DNA of 64,000 nucleotides, from positions 1,798,001-1,862,000 of the forward strand of contig CP062007.1 of the NCBI GenBank assembly GCA_022749295.1, given 5' to 3'. The DNA is from Flavobacteriaceae bacterium GSB9. Its GTDB lineage: Bacteria > Bacteroidota > Bacteroidia > Flavobacteriales > Flavobacteriaceae. The first letter of the stretch is position 1. Each line of letters opens with the position of its first letter. A program made the position numbers and the translations under genes. Below the pieces are notes generated by a model. That model worked only from the letters and a program-made list of their open reading frames with translations. It did not search any database and was not told where the DNA came from. Positions 8,964-18,306 of the stretch are shown in pieces.

Positions 8964-9677
8964 TTACTTTAGCTTACCCAAATACATTTGAATAACATTC
9001 TCAACCCCCAAATACAAACTTTCGGCCACTAAGGCATGCCCAATGGAGACTTCCAATAAATTGGGAATGTTTTCTTTAAAAAACTTGATGTTATCTAATG
9101 ACAAATCGTGCCCGGCATTAATACCTAAGCCCAATTCATCGGCTAACTCCGCACTTTCGTGATACGGTTTAACACCGTCAAAATTACCCAAACCGTATTG
9201 ATGCGCAAAGCCTTCAGTATACAATTCAATGCGATCGGTTCCAGTTTCTTTGGCACCTTCTATTTGCTTTAAAACGGGATCGACAAATATAGACGTTCGA
9301 ATACCGTTTTGCTGAAATTCCTTAATTACTTCAACCAAAAAGTCTTTGTGCTTTATCGTATCCCAACCCGCATTACTTGTAATAGCATCTTCGGCATCGG
9401 GCACCAGAGTAACCTGAGTGGGCTTCACCTCTAAAACCAAATCCATAAACGACTTTATCGGGTTGCCCTCGATATTATACTCAGTGTAAACTTCTGGTTT
9501 TAAATCGCGAGCATCCTGGTAGCGGATGTGACGTTCATCGGGTCTAGGGTGTATGGTAACCCCCTCGGCTCCAAAACGCTGCACGTCTTTAGCAAATTGT
9601 ACCACATTGGGCACATCGCCACCTCTTGAATTTCGTAACGTGGCTATCTTGTTTATATTAACGCTTAACTTGGTCAT
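8964..9677 (-). CDS. pdxJ: Pyridoxine 5'-phosphate synthase PdxJ
   Basis: Condenses 1-deoxy-D-xylulose 5-phosphate with 1-amino-acetone 3-phosphate to give pyridoxine 5'-phosphate, the ring-closing step of the DXP-dependent vitamin B6 pathway. The 237-residue protein opens with the family-typical LSVNINKIATLRNSRGG and contains GVTIHPRPDERHIR (about 40-53) and GLGINAGHDLSLDN near 190-203. It is a TIM-barrel cytoplasmic enzyme of normal length. It is divergent from the CBS-domain gene at 9766, with 88 bases between them that must carry both promoters. The minus-strand side has a TATTTTTG near 9695 as a possible -7 element without a clear -33 partner. Confidence 0.95.
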   Translation of the reverse strand: MTKLSVNINKIATLRNSRGGDVPNVVQFAKDVQRFGAEGVTIHPRPDERHIRYQDARDLKPEVYTEYNIEGNPIKSFMDLVLEVKPTQVTLVPDAEDAITSNAGWDTIKHKDFLVEVIKEFQQNGIRTSIFVDPVLKQIEGAKETGTDRIELYTEGFAHQYGLGNFDGVKPYHESAELADELGLGINAGHDLSLDNIKFFKENIPNLLEVSIGHALVAESLYLGVENVIQMYLGKLK

Positions 9678-9765
9678 AAATCGGTTTTATTCAGCAAAAA
9701 TACAAAGTAGAACACGCTTACATCGTATTTTTTTGATTAATTTGCAGCATCATTAAAAAGAGATT

Positions 9766-10425
9766 ATGCAACTTTCGGAATACATAATTAACGATGTAAA
9801 ACCTTTAAACCTTAGCAGCAGGGCTAGTGAACTACAGCTTCTTTTTAATCAGCTAACTTTTTCGCACATTCCCGTTAAGGATAAAAACAACAGGTATTTG
9901 GGGTGTTTTTCTGAAACAGACGCCCATTGCTTTAATAACGATGAGCCCTTAAGAGAATGCCTATATGCCCTTGAAGATTTCTTTGTGAGAGACAGCACGC
10001 TTTGGCTTGATGTTTTAGAAGAATTTGCCGTAAACTCTACAAATTTGATGCCTGTTTTAGATGCTAAAAACAACTATTTAGGCTATTATGAGCTTAACGA
10101 CATTATTGGCTTGTTTAGCGAATCACCATTTTTTGCTGAAGCTGGCGGTATATTGGTGGTCGAAAAGGGCATCAACGATTATTCCTTTAGCGAAATTAGC
10201 CAAATTGTTGAAACAAACGGTGGTAAACTGCTCGGAGCATTCATTTCAAAAATGAACTCAGATTTGGTTCAGGTTACCCTAAAGATTGGAAACACGGGCC
10301 TTACCGAAATCATCCAAACGTTTAGGAGGTATAGCTATAACATTGTTTCTGGCCATGAAGAAGATGGTTACCTTGAAACCTTAAAAGAACGCTCCAACTA
10401 TTTAAAAAGATATTTAAACATATGA
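9766..10425 (+). CDS. CBS-domain protein with C-terminal ACT-like domain
   Basis: 219 residues. The first about 130 form a pair of CBS motifs; SHIPVKDKNNRYLG and LMPVLDAKNNYLGYY are the two diagnostic beta-strand segments. Residues 140-215 look like an ACT-type small-ligand regulatory domain (GGILVVEKG, then VQVTLKIGN). CBS pairs bind adenosine nucleotides. There is no catalytic or membrane domain, so it is probably a soluble ligand sensor. Its TGA overlaps the ATG of nadK, and this translational coupling suggests a link to NAD(P) or adenylate status. The partner and effect are unknown. The same gene order is common in Flavobacteriaceae. Confidence 0.8.
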   Translation: MQLSEYIINDVKPLNLSSRASELQLLFNQLTFSHIPVKDKNNRYLGCFSETDAHCFNNDEPLRECLYALEDFFVRDSTLWLDVLEEFAVNSTNLMPVLDAKNNYLGYYELNDIIGLFSESPFFAEAGGILVVEKGINDYSFSEISQIVETNGGKLLGAFISKMNSDLVQVTLKIGNTGLTEIIQTFRRYSYNIVSGHEEDGYLETLKERSNYLKRYLNI

Positions 10426-11309
10426 TGAAGGTTGCCATTTTCGGACGATTTTATAACAAAACCACATCGGCTTCCGTTGAAACACTTTTTCAGTATCTGC
10501 TAAAAAACGATATCGATGCTTATATTGAAAGTCATTTTTTCGAAATTATAAGCGATAATTCACCGAATATAAAAGATTTCAATTCGTTTAAAACATTCGA
10601 CACGCTTGATACTTCTTTTGATTTATTGGTAAGCGTTGGCGGTGATGGTACCATTTTACGGGCCATAACCTTTGTAAAAGACATCGATATCCCTATAATT
10701 GGCATTAACACAGGCCGGTTAGGCTTTTTGGCCACTATTCAGGTTGATGTTATCGAGCGCGCTATGCAAAGCATCATTGATGGTAAATATAAAATTTCGG
10801 AGCGCAGTCTGTTGTCTGTTGAAACCACCCCAGAAAACAGTAATATTAAATCGTTAAATTTCGCATTAAACGAAATTGCTGTTAGCCGAAAAAACACCAC
10901 GTCGATGATTACGGTTGAAACCTATTTAGATGGCGAATACCTTACCTCATATTGGAGCGATGGCCTAATAGTATCAACACCAACAGGCTCTACCGGGTAC
11001 TCGCTAAGCTGCGGTGGTCCTGTAATAACACCAAGCACCAACAGTTTTGCCCTTACCCCCATTGCGCCGCACAACCTTAGTGCCCGCCCACTAATTATTC
11101 CAGACTCTACAGAAATACAACTTCGGGTTGATGGCCGCGAAGAACAACACTTGGTATCGTTAGATTCTAGAATAGCCACTTTGGATAACGGCACACTAAT
11201 CAAAATCAAAAAAGCCGATTTTAAAATTAAAATGATCGATCTTTTTGATGAAAGCTTTTTGGATACCCTTAGAAAAAAACTACTTTGGGGCGAAGACAAA
11301 CGCAACTAA
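10422..11309 (+). CDS. nadK: NAD kinase
   Basis: Phosphorylates NAD to NADP in the cytoplasm. The 295-residue protein has the GGDGT motif at 73-77 with the conserved Asp75, the NE motif in LNEIAVSR (about 148-155), a TPTGSTGYSLSCGGP segment near 187-201, and the ISAR-like LSARPLIIPD. Two adjacent ATG codons (10422 and 10425) are possible. The first overlaps the stop of the upstream CBS gene in an ATGA arrangement, so the pair is translationally coupled. The length is normal for the family. Confidence 0.95.
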   Translation: MMKVAIFGRFYNKTTSASVETLFQYLLKNDIDAYIESHFFEIISDNSPNIKDFNSFKTFDTLDTSFDLLVSVGGDGTILRAITFVKDIDIPIIGINTGRLGFLATIQVDVIERAMQSIIDGKYKISERSLLSVETTPENSNIKSLNFALNEIAVSRKNTTSMITVETYLDGEYLTSYWSDGLIVSTPTGSTGYSLSCGGPVITPSTNSFALTPIAPHNLSARPLIIPDSTEIQLRVDGREEQHLVSLDSRIATLDNGTLIKIKKADFKIKMIDLFDESFLDTLRKKLLWGEDKRN

Positions 11310-11409
11310 AACAATAATTCAAAAGAAATTCTGTTTTAAAACCAGACTATTTTGTTCAGATTATCTCGGACACATCTTATTTATTATATTTGCAAACTTT
11401 TGGATATTT

Positions 11410-12096
11410 ATGAGGCATTTAAGCATAGTGATAATTAGCATATTAAGCATTCAATTTAGCTATTCTCAAATTTTTGAAATCGGTGGTTTTGCCGGCGGCA
11501 GTAATTTGATTGCAGATGTTGGAGCTACGAACTATATTAACCCCAACGCACCAGCTCTGGGCTTAATGTTTAAGTGGAACCGCAGCAAAAGGCACTCTTG
11601 GCGTGCATCGGTAATTTTTTCAGATTTAAAAGCCTACGACAGCAAATCTGACGCCCCAAGAAGAATTCAACGAGATTATGATTTTGATTCAAATCTAGTA
11701 GAGATTTCGGCAGGCATGGAGTTTACGTTTGTGGATTTCAACCTACACTCTGGCAGAACCGTAGCCACCCCTTATCTATATTCAGGAATTAGCGTGGCAC
11801 ATCACGACAATTATTATTTTTTAAATGGCGTTCAAACTTCTGAAAATTCATCGAGCTGGGCTTACGGTATCCCCATGGCTTTGGGCTTTAAAACCAATAT
11901 CTTGGGTAATTTTATTTTAGGCCTTGAGGTTGGTGCCCGCTATACGTTTTCAGATGAAATTGATGGCAGCTTACCCGACGACCAATGGAGAAGCCAATAC
12001 CGCTTTGGTAATATAAACAACAACGACTGGTATGTTTTTTCGGGTTTAACCCTAACCTATACCTTTGGAGAAAACCCATGTTATTGTGTAGAATAA
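11410..12096 (+). CDS. DUF6089 family outer membrane beta-barrel protein
   Basis: 228 residues starting at the ATG at 11410. An upstream in-frame ATG at 11245 lies inside nadK and gives a non-homologous extension. A signal peptide (about 1-20, ending FSYSQ) precedes an alternating-hydrophobicity barrel sequence that opens with FEIGGFAGGSNLIADVG and closes with FSGLTLTYTFGENPCYCVE. Proteins of this type sit directly before uppS and bamA in many Flavobacteriaceae, which suggests a conserved outer-membrane role, but the function is unknown. It ends one base before the uppS ATG, so the two are probably co-transcribed. Confidence 0.8.
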   Translation: MRHLSIVIISILSIQFSYSQIFEIGGFAGGSNLIADVGATNYINPNAPALGLMFKWNRSKRHSWRASVIFSDLKAYDSKSDAPRRIQRDYDFDSNLVEISAGMEFTFVDFNLHSGRTVATPYLYSGISVAHHDNYYFLNGVQTSENSSSWAYGIPMALGFKTNILGNFILGLEVGARYTFSDEIDGSLPDDQWRSQYRFGNINNNDWYVFSGLTLTYTFGENPCYCVE

Positions 12097-12097
12097 A

Positions 12098-12838
12098 ATG
12101 GATTTAAAAAGCAAAATAAACAGTAACAAACTACCTAAACACATTGCCATTATTATGGATGGTAATGGCCGTTGGGCCAAACAGCAGGGCATGGCTCGAG
12201 CGTTTGGACACGAAAACGGCACAAAATCTGTAAGAGAGACCGTTGAAGCCTGTGCCGAACTCGGTATTGGCAACCTTACACTTTATGCGTTTTCAACAGA
12301 AAACTGGAAGCGCCCAAAACTTGAAGTACAAACCCTAATGAAACTTTTGGTGTCTTCATTAAAAAAGGAAATTAAAACACTTCAAGACAACAATATAAAG
12401 CTTAATGCCATTGGCTCGCTAAATACGTTGCCCAAAAAAGTCCATAAAGAGCTTTTTGAAGTTATAAAAAGCACTGAAAACAATACTAGAATGACCTTAA
12501 CACTAGCTTTAAGCTATGGTTCGAGGGAAGAATTGATAAACAGCATAAAAGAAATTAGCATTAAAGTTAAAAATAATATAATTTCGCCCGATAATATTGA
12601 TGAATCAATTATAAATGAGCATCTTTACACGCAAAATTTACCAGACGTAGATTTGCTTATTAGGACTAGCGGAGAGCAACGAATAAGTAACTTTTTGCTA
12701 TGGCAAATAGCTTATGCCGAACTATTTTTCACAAATGTGCTTTGGCCAGATTTTAAAAAACAGCATTTGTACGAAGCTATTATTGAATATCAAAAAAGAG
12801 AACGAAGATTTGGGAAAACAAGCGAACAACTTAGTTAA
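12098..12838 (+). CDS. uppS: Isoprenyl transferase (undecaprenyl diphosphate synthase)
   Basis: Cis-prenyl transferase that builds the C55 lipid carrier for peptidoglycan and O-antigen assembly. The 246-residue protein shows the catalytic IIMDGNGRWAKQQG segment with Asp21 and Arg25, the FGHENG motif, LYAFSTENWKRP near 65-76, and the C-terminal RTSGEQRISNFLLWQIAYAE substrate-binding region. It follows the DUF6089 gene with one intervening base. The bamA frame begins within or immediately after its 3' end. The arrangement couples lipid-carrier supply with outer-membrane assembly genes. Confidence 0.96.
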   Translation: MDLKSKINSNKLPKHIAIIMDGNGRWAKQQGMARAFGHENGTKSVRETVEACAELGIGNLTLYAFSTENWKRPKLEVQTLMKLLVSSLKKEIKTLQDNNIKLNAIGSLNTLPKKVHKELFEVIKSTENNTRMTLTLALSYGSREELINSIKEISIKVKNNIISPDNIDESIINEHLYTQNLPDVDLLIRTSGEQRISNFLLWQIAYAELFFTNVLWPDFKKQHLYEAIIEYQKRERRFGKTSEQLS

Positions 12839-15455
12839 GTTATCTGCAATAACATACATAAAGTACTTTTTTACTATAGCCTTTTTTGCGGGATGTCTTG
12901 CTGTTCAGGCGCAAGATGTTAACTACATTAAAGGTAAGAAATACACCTTAGAGGGCATTTCTGTTTTAGGCAACACCTCTTTTGGCGAGCAAACCATAAT
13001 AACCTATTCGGGGCTTAGAAAAGGAAAAGAAATTACTATTCCCGGTGAAGATATTGCCAATGCCATAAAAAAACTTTGGAACTCAAACCTTTTTAGCGAC
13101 ATTGAAGTTTATGTTACCAAAATTGAAGGCGACAAGGCGTATTTACAAATCCAACTTTCCGATTTACCTCAACTTAACGAACTCAAAGTAAATGGTGTAA
13201 AAAAGGGAAAAATTGAAGGTATAGTTAACGACAATAAGCTTAAAAAAGGCGTAAAAGTTACCGAAAACCTAATCACCACTACTAAAAACCACCTAATAAA
13301 AAAATACAAAAAGGAAGGCTATTACAATACCAAAGTTCATATCAATACCATTGAGGTTAAAAACGACTCGCTAAAAACAGCTAGAGTTAACATGGTACTG
13401 AACATCGATAAAGGCGAAAAAGTAAAAATAAAAGACATTGTTTTTAATGGCAATGACGTTTTAAGCGACAAAAAGCTTAGAAAAGCAATGAAAAGCACGA
13501 AGAAAATTAATCGTTTGCGAATTTTGAAGCGTTCAAAATTTATCGATTCGGCCTACCAAGCTGATTTAGGACACATAGTAGACACCTATAAAGAAAATGG
13601 TTACCGTGATGCACGTGTACTTTCAGACAGTTTAGTGGTAAACAACGACAAAACCATTTCGCTTTTTATAGACGTAAACGAAGGAGAGCAATATACCTTT
13701 GGTGATATTGAGTTTATAGGCAATACGGTTTACTCAAATGAATATTTAAGTCGTTTGCTTCGCATCAAAAAAGGCGACACCTATAATGGTGTTTTACTAC
13801 AAAAACGCATTGCAGACCAATCTAAACCTGATGCTTTCGATATTACCAATGAATACCAAAACAACGGATATTTGTTCTCCACCATCAATCCTGTTGAAGT
13901 AAGTGCCGACAACAATGTTATTGATATGGAAATACGGATTTCTGAAGGAAAACCAGCGTATTTTAATAGTGTTACCGTTGTAGGAAATGATAAAACTAAC
14001 GACCATGTTATATATCGCGAACTTCGCACCCGCCCAGGGCAGCTATACAGTAAATCAAATGTAGTCCGTACGGTCAGGGAATTGGGGCAATTGGGCTTTT
14101 TTGATGCCCAGGAAATATCGCCAAACTTTATTAACCCCAACCCCAACGAGGGTACTATTGACATGGAATATTCGGTAAAAGAAACCGGATCGAGCCAAAT
14201 AGAACTGCAAGGTGGTTATGGTGGCGGTGGCTTTATTGGCACATTGGGCCTATCGTTCAATAACTTTTCCATAAAAGATATCTTTAAAAAGGAAGCCTAC
14301 AAACCCATCCCTATGGGCGACGGACAAAAATTGGCACTACGTTTACAGGCCAGCCGCTTTTACCAAACCTATAGTTTTTCATTTTCCGAACCATGGTTAG
14401 GTGGCAAGCGTCCTGTACAATTTTCTACATCGCTATCGCATACCAAACAGTTTTTATACAATTTCCAAACCCGTAATGCAGATAAAAGCAGAAGCTTTAA
14501 TATTACAGGTATTACCTTTGGTCTGGCAAAACGCTTAACGGTTCCTGATGATTTCTTTACATTATCACAAGCTATTAGCTTTCAACGTTACGACTTAAAC
14601 AATTACAATACGGGGTTATTTACTTTTGGTGATGGTTATTCCAACAACCTTTCGTATACTGTTGGATTGAGCAGAAATAATACCAGTGTAGACCCTATTT
14701 TCCCAACGGGAGGTTCAAAATTTTCGGTAACCGCAAAAATGTCGATACCCTACTCTTTATTTAATGGCGTAGATTATGAGGAACTTTCTGAAGAATATGA
14801 TGCTGCTTTAGAAACGCGTGCAGAGTATGCAGACACACCAACAGATTTAGCCTATATCCAAGCCAACGAAAAGATTACCGAAATTGACCAAGAACGCTAT
14901 AAGTGGTTAGAATTTTACAAGGTTAACTTTAAGGGCGAATGGTATACCCAACTCGCCAAAAACTTAGTATTGAGGCCAAGCATAGAATATGGTTTTTTAG
15001 GCGCCTACAACCAATACCGTGGCATTATTCCTTTCGAGCGTTATTTTGTAGGTGGAGACGGTTTGGGCAACTACAGTTTAGACGGTAGGGAAGCCATTCA
15101 ATTACGTGGCTACCCTAATCAATCTATTCAGCCTTTTGATAGAGCAACGGGTCGACTGTCAAACGATGGAGCCACTATTTATAACAAATACTCCTTAGAA
15201 CTGCGATACCCTATCACACTAAAAGCTTCTGCTAAAATTTACGCCTTGGCATTTTTAGAAGGCGGTGGAGCATTTAATGATTTTAGAGATTTCAACCCGT
15301 TTAACATTAAACGTTCTGCTGGTTTAGGGCTTCGTATTTTCATGCCTGCATTTGGTTTATTGGGAATCGATTTTGGCCATGGTTTCGACCCATTACCAGG
15401 CGAAACAGAGAAACATGGTTGGGAAACACACTTTATAATTGGACAACAATTTTAA
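12810..15455 (+). CDS. bamA: Outer membrane protein assembly factor BamA
   Basis: Omp85-family insertase that folds beta-barrel proteins into the outer membrane. About 881 residues: a hydrophobic signal segment ending LAVQAQ, then POTRA repeats. GISVLGNTSFGEQTI, LNELKVNGVKKGKIEG, IVFNGNDVLSDKKLRKAM, GDIEFIGNTVYSNEYLSRLL and SVTVVGNDKTNDHVIYRELR mark five of them. A 16-stranded barrel follows and ends with the family-typical aromatic GQQF. The start is uncertain: no ATG lies between the end of uppS and the signal peptide. I prefer the TTG at 12810, inside uppS, to the ATG at 12714, which would put 32 extra residues before it. The last POTRA includes the DVIYREL-type motif. Essential core gene. 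Confidence 0.93.
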   Translation: MGKQANNLVKLSAITYIKYFFTIAFFAGCLAVQAQDVNYIKGKKYTLEGISVLGNTSFGEQTIITYSGLRKGKEITIPGEDIANAIKKLWNSNLFSDIEVYVTKIEGDKAYLQIQLSDLPQLNELKVNGVKKGKIEGIVNDNKLKKGVKVTENLITTTKNHLIKKYKKEGYYNTKVHINTIEVKNDSLKTARVNMVLNIDKGEKVKIKDIVFNGNDVLSDKKLRKAMKSTKKINRLRILKRSKFIDSAYQADLGHIVDTYKENGYRDARVLSDSLVVNNDKTISLFIDVNEGEQYTFGDIEFIGNTVYSNEYLSRLLRIKKGDTYNGVLLQKRIADQSKPDAFDITNEYQNNGYLFSTINPVEVSADNNVIDMEIRISEGKPAYFNSVTVVGNDKTNDHVIYRELRTRPGQLYSKSNVVRTVRELGQLGFFDAQEISPNFINPNPNEGTIDMEYSVKETGSSQIELQGGYGGGGFIGTLGLSFNNFSIKDIFKKEAYKPIPMGDGQKLALRLQASRFYQTYSFSFSEPWLGGKRPVQFSTSLSHTKQFLYNFQTRNADKSRSFNITGITFGLAKRLTVPDDFFTLSQAISFQRYDLNNYNTGLFTFGDGYSNNLSYTVGLSRNNTSVDPIFPTGGSKFSVTAKMSIPYSLFNGVDYEELSEEYDAALETRAEYADTPTDLAYIQANEKITEIDQERYKWLEFYKVNFKGEWYTQLAKNLVLRPSIEYGFLGAYNQYRGIIPFERYFVGGDGLGNYSLDGREAIQLRGYPNQSIQPFDRATGRLSNDGATIYNKYSLELRYPITLKASAKIYALAFLEGGGAFNDFRDFNPFNIKRSAGLGLRIFMPAFGLLGIDFGHGFDPLPGETEKHGWETHFIIGQQF

Positions 15456-15627
15456 ACACAATAATTATTTTTGGCACGATATTTTCTATTAACACCTTGA
15501 TGATTTGCATGAGAATAAAATTTTTAAGATTAAATTTCGTTAATTTTGAAAACACCATTCGAAAAGGCTGTACAAACATCTGTCGTTTTAGAATTGGCAA
15601 TCTATAAATCATAAAATAACTAAACCA

Positions 15628-16677
15628 ATGCAAAACAACGTTCTTTTTTTACTGACATTCGTTTTTATGTTAAGTTTTTCTACCATTCAGGCTCAGCGCG
15701 GTGTTAGAATTGCTTATATAGACACCGAGTATATTTTAGAGAATGTTCCAGAATATCAAGAAGCCACGCAGCAATTGAACGCCAAAGCACAAGAGTGGAA
15801 AAATGAAATTCAGAAAAAATTAGCTATTGTAGACCAAAAACGAACCGCTCTAAATAACGAAAAGGCGCTTTTAACCACCGAACTTATTGAAGAACGCCAA
15901 GAGGATATTGAATTTGAAGAAGCTGAAATACTGGACTATCAACAAAAGCGATTTGGACCAAACGGTGATTTGTTTATTCAAAAAAAACAACTCATGCAGC
16001 CCATTCAAGATCAAATATTTGCAGCAGTTCAAGATTTGGCCGAAGGCAGAAAATATGATTTCATTTTTGATAAATCGTCTGACGCTACCATGCTTTTTTC
16101 AGCGAAACGATTCGATTTGAGCGAGCAGGTATTAAGAAGCATTAACCGAACAGCCAAACGTAAACAAGTGCAAAACAGAGCCGAGCGAAAGGCTGCTGAG
16201 GAAGAAGAACTCATCCCTGAGGTAAACGAAGAACTTGATGCAAGAGAAAAGGCTTTGGAGGAAAAGAAACAAGCCAGAGCTGAAGCTGTTGAAAAACGTC
16301 GCCAAGAAATACTTGCTGCTCGCGAAGCTAAGAAAAAAGAGGCCCAGGAACGTCGGGAAAAAATATTGGCCGAAAGGGAAAAAGCCAGACAGGCCAAGTT
16401 GGAAGCTAGACAGCAAACAACATCTTCATCAACAAAATCAGAAGAAAACGAAGATGAAAGTGTAAGCGAAGGAAAGACGTATGACGAAACCAAAACAGAA
16501 GTCGAGACCAAGACTGACAATGAAACAAAAACTCAAGCCGAACTTATAGAAGAAAATAGACAACGCAAATTGGCTGAAAGAGAAGCTAGAAAAAAAGAAT
16601 TAGAAGAAAGAAAACAACGAATTTTAGAAGAAAGACAAAGACGAAGAGATAGCATAATTGATGCTAGGAAAAATTAA
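15628..16677 (+). CDS. OmpH/Skp-family periplasmic chaperone with long charged C-terminal extension
   Basis: 349 residues, about twice the usual Skp length. A signal peptide (1-22, ending STIQAQ) is followed by a Skp-like core to about residue 185, with VRIAYIDTEYILENVPEYQEATQ at the start and FIFDKSSDATMLFS near its end. The remaining 165 residues are an almost unbroken run of Lys, Arg, Glu, Ala and Gln in REARKKELEERKQ-like units, broken by a Ser/Thr-rich linker near 265-300. Skp proteins escort unfolded outer-membrane proteins to BamA, and its position directly after bamA fits that role. The extension is predicted to form a long alpha-helix or coiled coil. It lies 40 bases before the second ompH gene. 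Confidence 0.88.
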   Translation: MQNNVLFLLTFVFMLSFSTIQAQRGVRIAYIDTEYILENVPEYQEATQQLNAKAQEWKNEIQKKLAIVDQKRTALNNEKALLTTELIEERQEDIEFEEAEILDYQQKRFGPNGDLFIQKKQLMQPIQDQIFAAVQDLAEGRKYDFIFDKSSDATMLFSAKRFDLSEQVLRSINRTAKRKQVQNRAERKAAEEEELIPEVNEELDAREKALEEKKQARAEAVEKRRQEILAAREAKKKEAQERREKILAEREKARQAKLEARQQTTSSSTKSEENEDESVSEGKTYDETKTEVETKTDNETKTQAELIEENRQRKLAEREARKKELEERKQRILEERQRRRDSIIDARKN

Positions 16678-16716
16678 ACAACAATAAATTTATAACACAC
16701 TTAACACTATTTAAAA

Positions 16717-17217
16717 ATGAAACAATTAAGAACTCTATTATTAGCAACCGCTTTATGTATAATCACTGTTAGCTTTGCACAAGCGCAAAAGGTTGCCCAT
16801 ATAAACACCCAAGAGTTAATTGCGGCTATGCCAGAAGCTAAAGCGGCTCAATCTGAAATAGAAACTTTGGGCAAAACCTACCAAACCGACATTCAAGCTT
16901 CTATTTCAGAGTACCAAAACACTGTAAAACAATATGAAGCTGAAGCGGGTACTAAAACCGATGAAGAAAACCAAAAAAGAGGTTTAGAGTTGCAAGAAAA
17001 ACAACAACGTATCCAACAGTTTAGAGCCGATGCGCAAAAAGATTTAGCTCAAAAAGAGGCCGAATTGTTTAAGCCTATCCAAGAAAAAGCGATGAAAGCC
17101 ATCAATGAAGTGGCCAAAGAGCAAGGTTACGAGTATGTATTGGATAGAGCGACTCTAATTGTAGCTGACGGAAAAGACATTTTAGAAGATGTTAAAAAGA
17201 AATTAGGCATCCAATAA
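16717..17217 (+). CDS. OmpH/Skp-family periplasmic chaperone
   Basis: 166 residues, standard Skp size. Signal peptide (1-23, ending SFAQAQ), then KVAHINTQELIAAMPEAKAAQSE, a long helical arm rich in Lys, Glu and Gln (about 60-120), and the C-terminal EYVLDRATLIVADGKDIL element that closes the trimer body. It is paralogous to the longer protein just upstream. Both probably guard outer-membrane proteins en route to BamA. It is the last gene before a strong terminator at 17242-17274, which closes the DUF6089-uppS-bamA-ompH-ompH run. Confidence 0.93.
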   Translation: MKQLRTLLLATALCIITVSFAQAQKVAHINTQELIAAMPEAKAAQSEIETLGKTYQTDIQASISEYQNTVKQYEAEAGTKTDEENQKRGLELQEKQQRIQQFRADAQKDLAQKEAELFKPIQEKAMKAINEVAKEQGYEYVLDRATLIVADGKDILEDVKKKLGIQ

Positions 17218-17241
17218 AAAAACAAGTCAATAAAATAATCT

Positions 17242-17274
17242 AAAAAGCTGTCTTTTAAAAAGGCAGCTTTTTTA
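17242..17274 (+). terminator. Terminator after the bamA-ompH operon
   Basis: An AAAAGCTGTCTTTT arm pairs with AAAAGGCAGCTTTT (one G-T pair), followed by a T-rich tail. It lies 24 bases after the stop of the second ompH gene and immediately before murI. Confidence 0.8.
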
Positions 17275-17280
17275 TTTTTG
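17273..17280 (+). promoter_or_regulatory. Possible -7 element of murI
   Basis: TATTTTTG matches TAnnTTTG and ends 7 bases before the murI ATG. If used, transcription would start at or next to the start codon, giving a leaderless mRNA. No good -33 TTTG is seen upstream because the terminator occupies that space. Confidence 0.35.
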
Positions 17281-17287
17281 TTAAACT

Positions 17288-18067
17288 ATGAGCAAGCAAC
17301 CTATTGGCATTTTTGATTCGGGTGTTGGTGGCACTTCCATTTGGAAAGAAATCCATGCGTTACTGCCCCAAGAAAACACCATTTATCTGGCCGATAGCAT
17401 AAATGCCCCCTACGGCCCCAAAGGCAAAAAGGTAATTACAGACCTTAGTGTAAAAAACACCGAGTACTTAATAAAAAATAACTGCAAACTCATTGTAGTA
17501 GCGTGCAATACAGCCACAACCAATGCTATCGATTTTTTAAGGGGCCATTATAATGTTCCGTTTATCGGTATAGAGCCCGCAATAAAACCTGCTGCCCTAC
17601 AAACAAAAACCAGTGTTGTGGGTATTTTGGCAACCGAAGGCACGTTAAGCAGCGAATTGTTTCACAAAACCTCGAATCTGTTTGCTAAAAACATAAGGGT
17701 AATTGAACGCATTGGTAATGGCATTGTTGAACTCATAGAAAGTGGGAAACTGCATTCGGAAGAAATGAAATCGCTTTTAAAAATCTACCTAAAACCAATG
17801 ATTGACACCAACATCGATTACTTAGTTTTGGGTTGCACGCACTATGCTTATTTAATTCCTATTTTGGTTGATCTCTTACCCAACAACGTAAAAATAATAG
17901 ACTCTGGAACCGCCGTTGCAAGACAGACAAAAGCTGTTTTAGAAAGACATAACTTACTTAACACAGAATCTAAAAAAGGTGCGTTACAGTTTTTAACCAA
18001 CGGAAGACCAGAAGTTATGGCTGCATTACTTTGCGATAAATACAACGTTGAACACCTCGACTTTTAA
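17288..18067 (+). CDS. murI: Glutamate racemase
   Basis: Converts L-glutamate to D-glutamate for peptidoglycan stem peptides. The 259-residue cytoplasmic enzyme carries IGIFDSGVGGTSIW with Asp10, the two catalytic cysteines Cys73 (VACNTATTNA) and Cys183 (LGCTHYAYL), and His185. The length is usual. It follows the ompH terminator by only 13 bases, so it is probably transcribed from its own promoter inside the terminator tail rather than from the bamA operon. It is followed by about 240 bases without an evident gene before the broken lacI-type regulator. Confidence 0.96.
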   Translation: MSKQPIGIFDSGVGGTSIWKEIHALLPQENTIYLADSINAPYGPKGKKVITDLSVKNTEYLIKNNCKLIVVACNTATTNAIDFLRGHYNVPFIGIEPAIKPAALQTKTSVVGILATEGTLSSELFHKTSNLFAKNIRVIERIGNGIVELIESGKLHSEEMKSLLKIYLKPMIDTNIDYLVLGCTHYAYLIPILVDLLPNNVKIIDSGTAVARQTKAVLERHNLLNTESKKGALQFLTNGRPEVMAALLCDKYNVEHLDF

Positions 18068-18306
18068 CTATTATTTCCTTCACAAAAAAATTAATAGCTT
18101 TATCAAGTATTCACAACTTAAAAGAAGCCAATTTAACAAAAGGCTAGTATTTATGAAACGAAGAAGACAATCGGTTGCCTTTTTACTTAATTTTTCTATT
18201 TTTACTTATTACAAGTCAATTAGAGTTTCAACCTACAGATTAAGAATTTAACCAAAACGGTTTCATAGCGCTAAAAAGCTATGCATTTGGACAATGTGCC
18301 CTTCCA

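Noticed and set aside
16029-16520. Long open frame on the minus strand opposite the first ompH gene, Ser/Phe-rich
   Set aside because: It is the antisense shadow of the Lys/Glu-rich ompH extension, with low-complexity composition and no start context.
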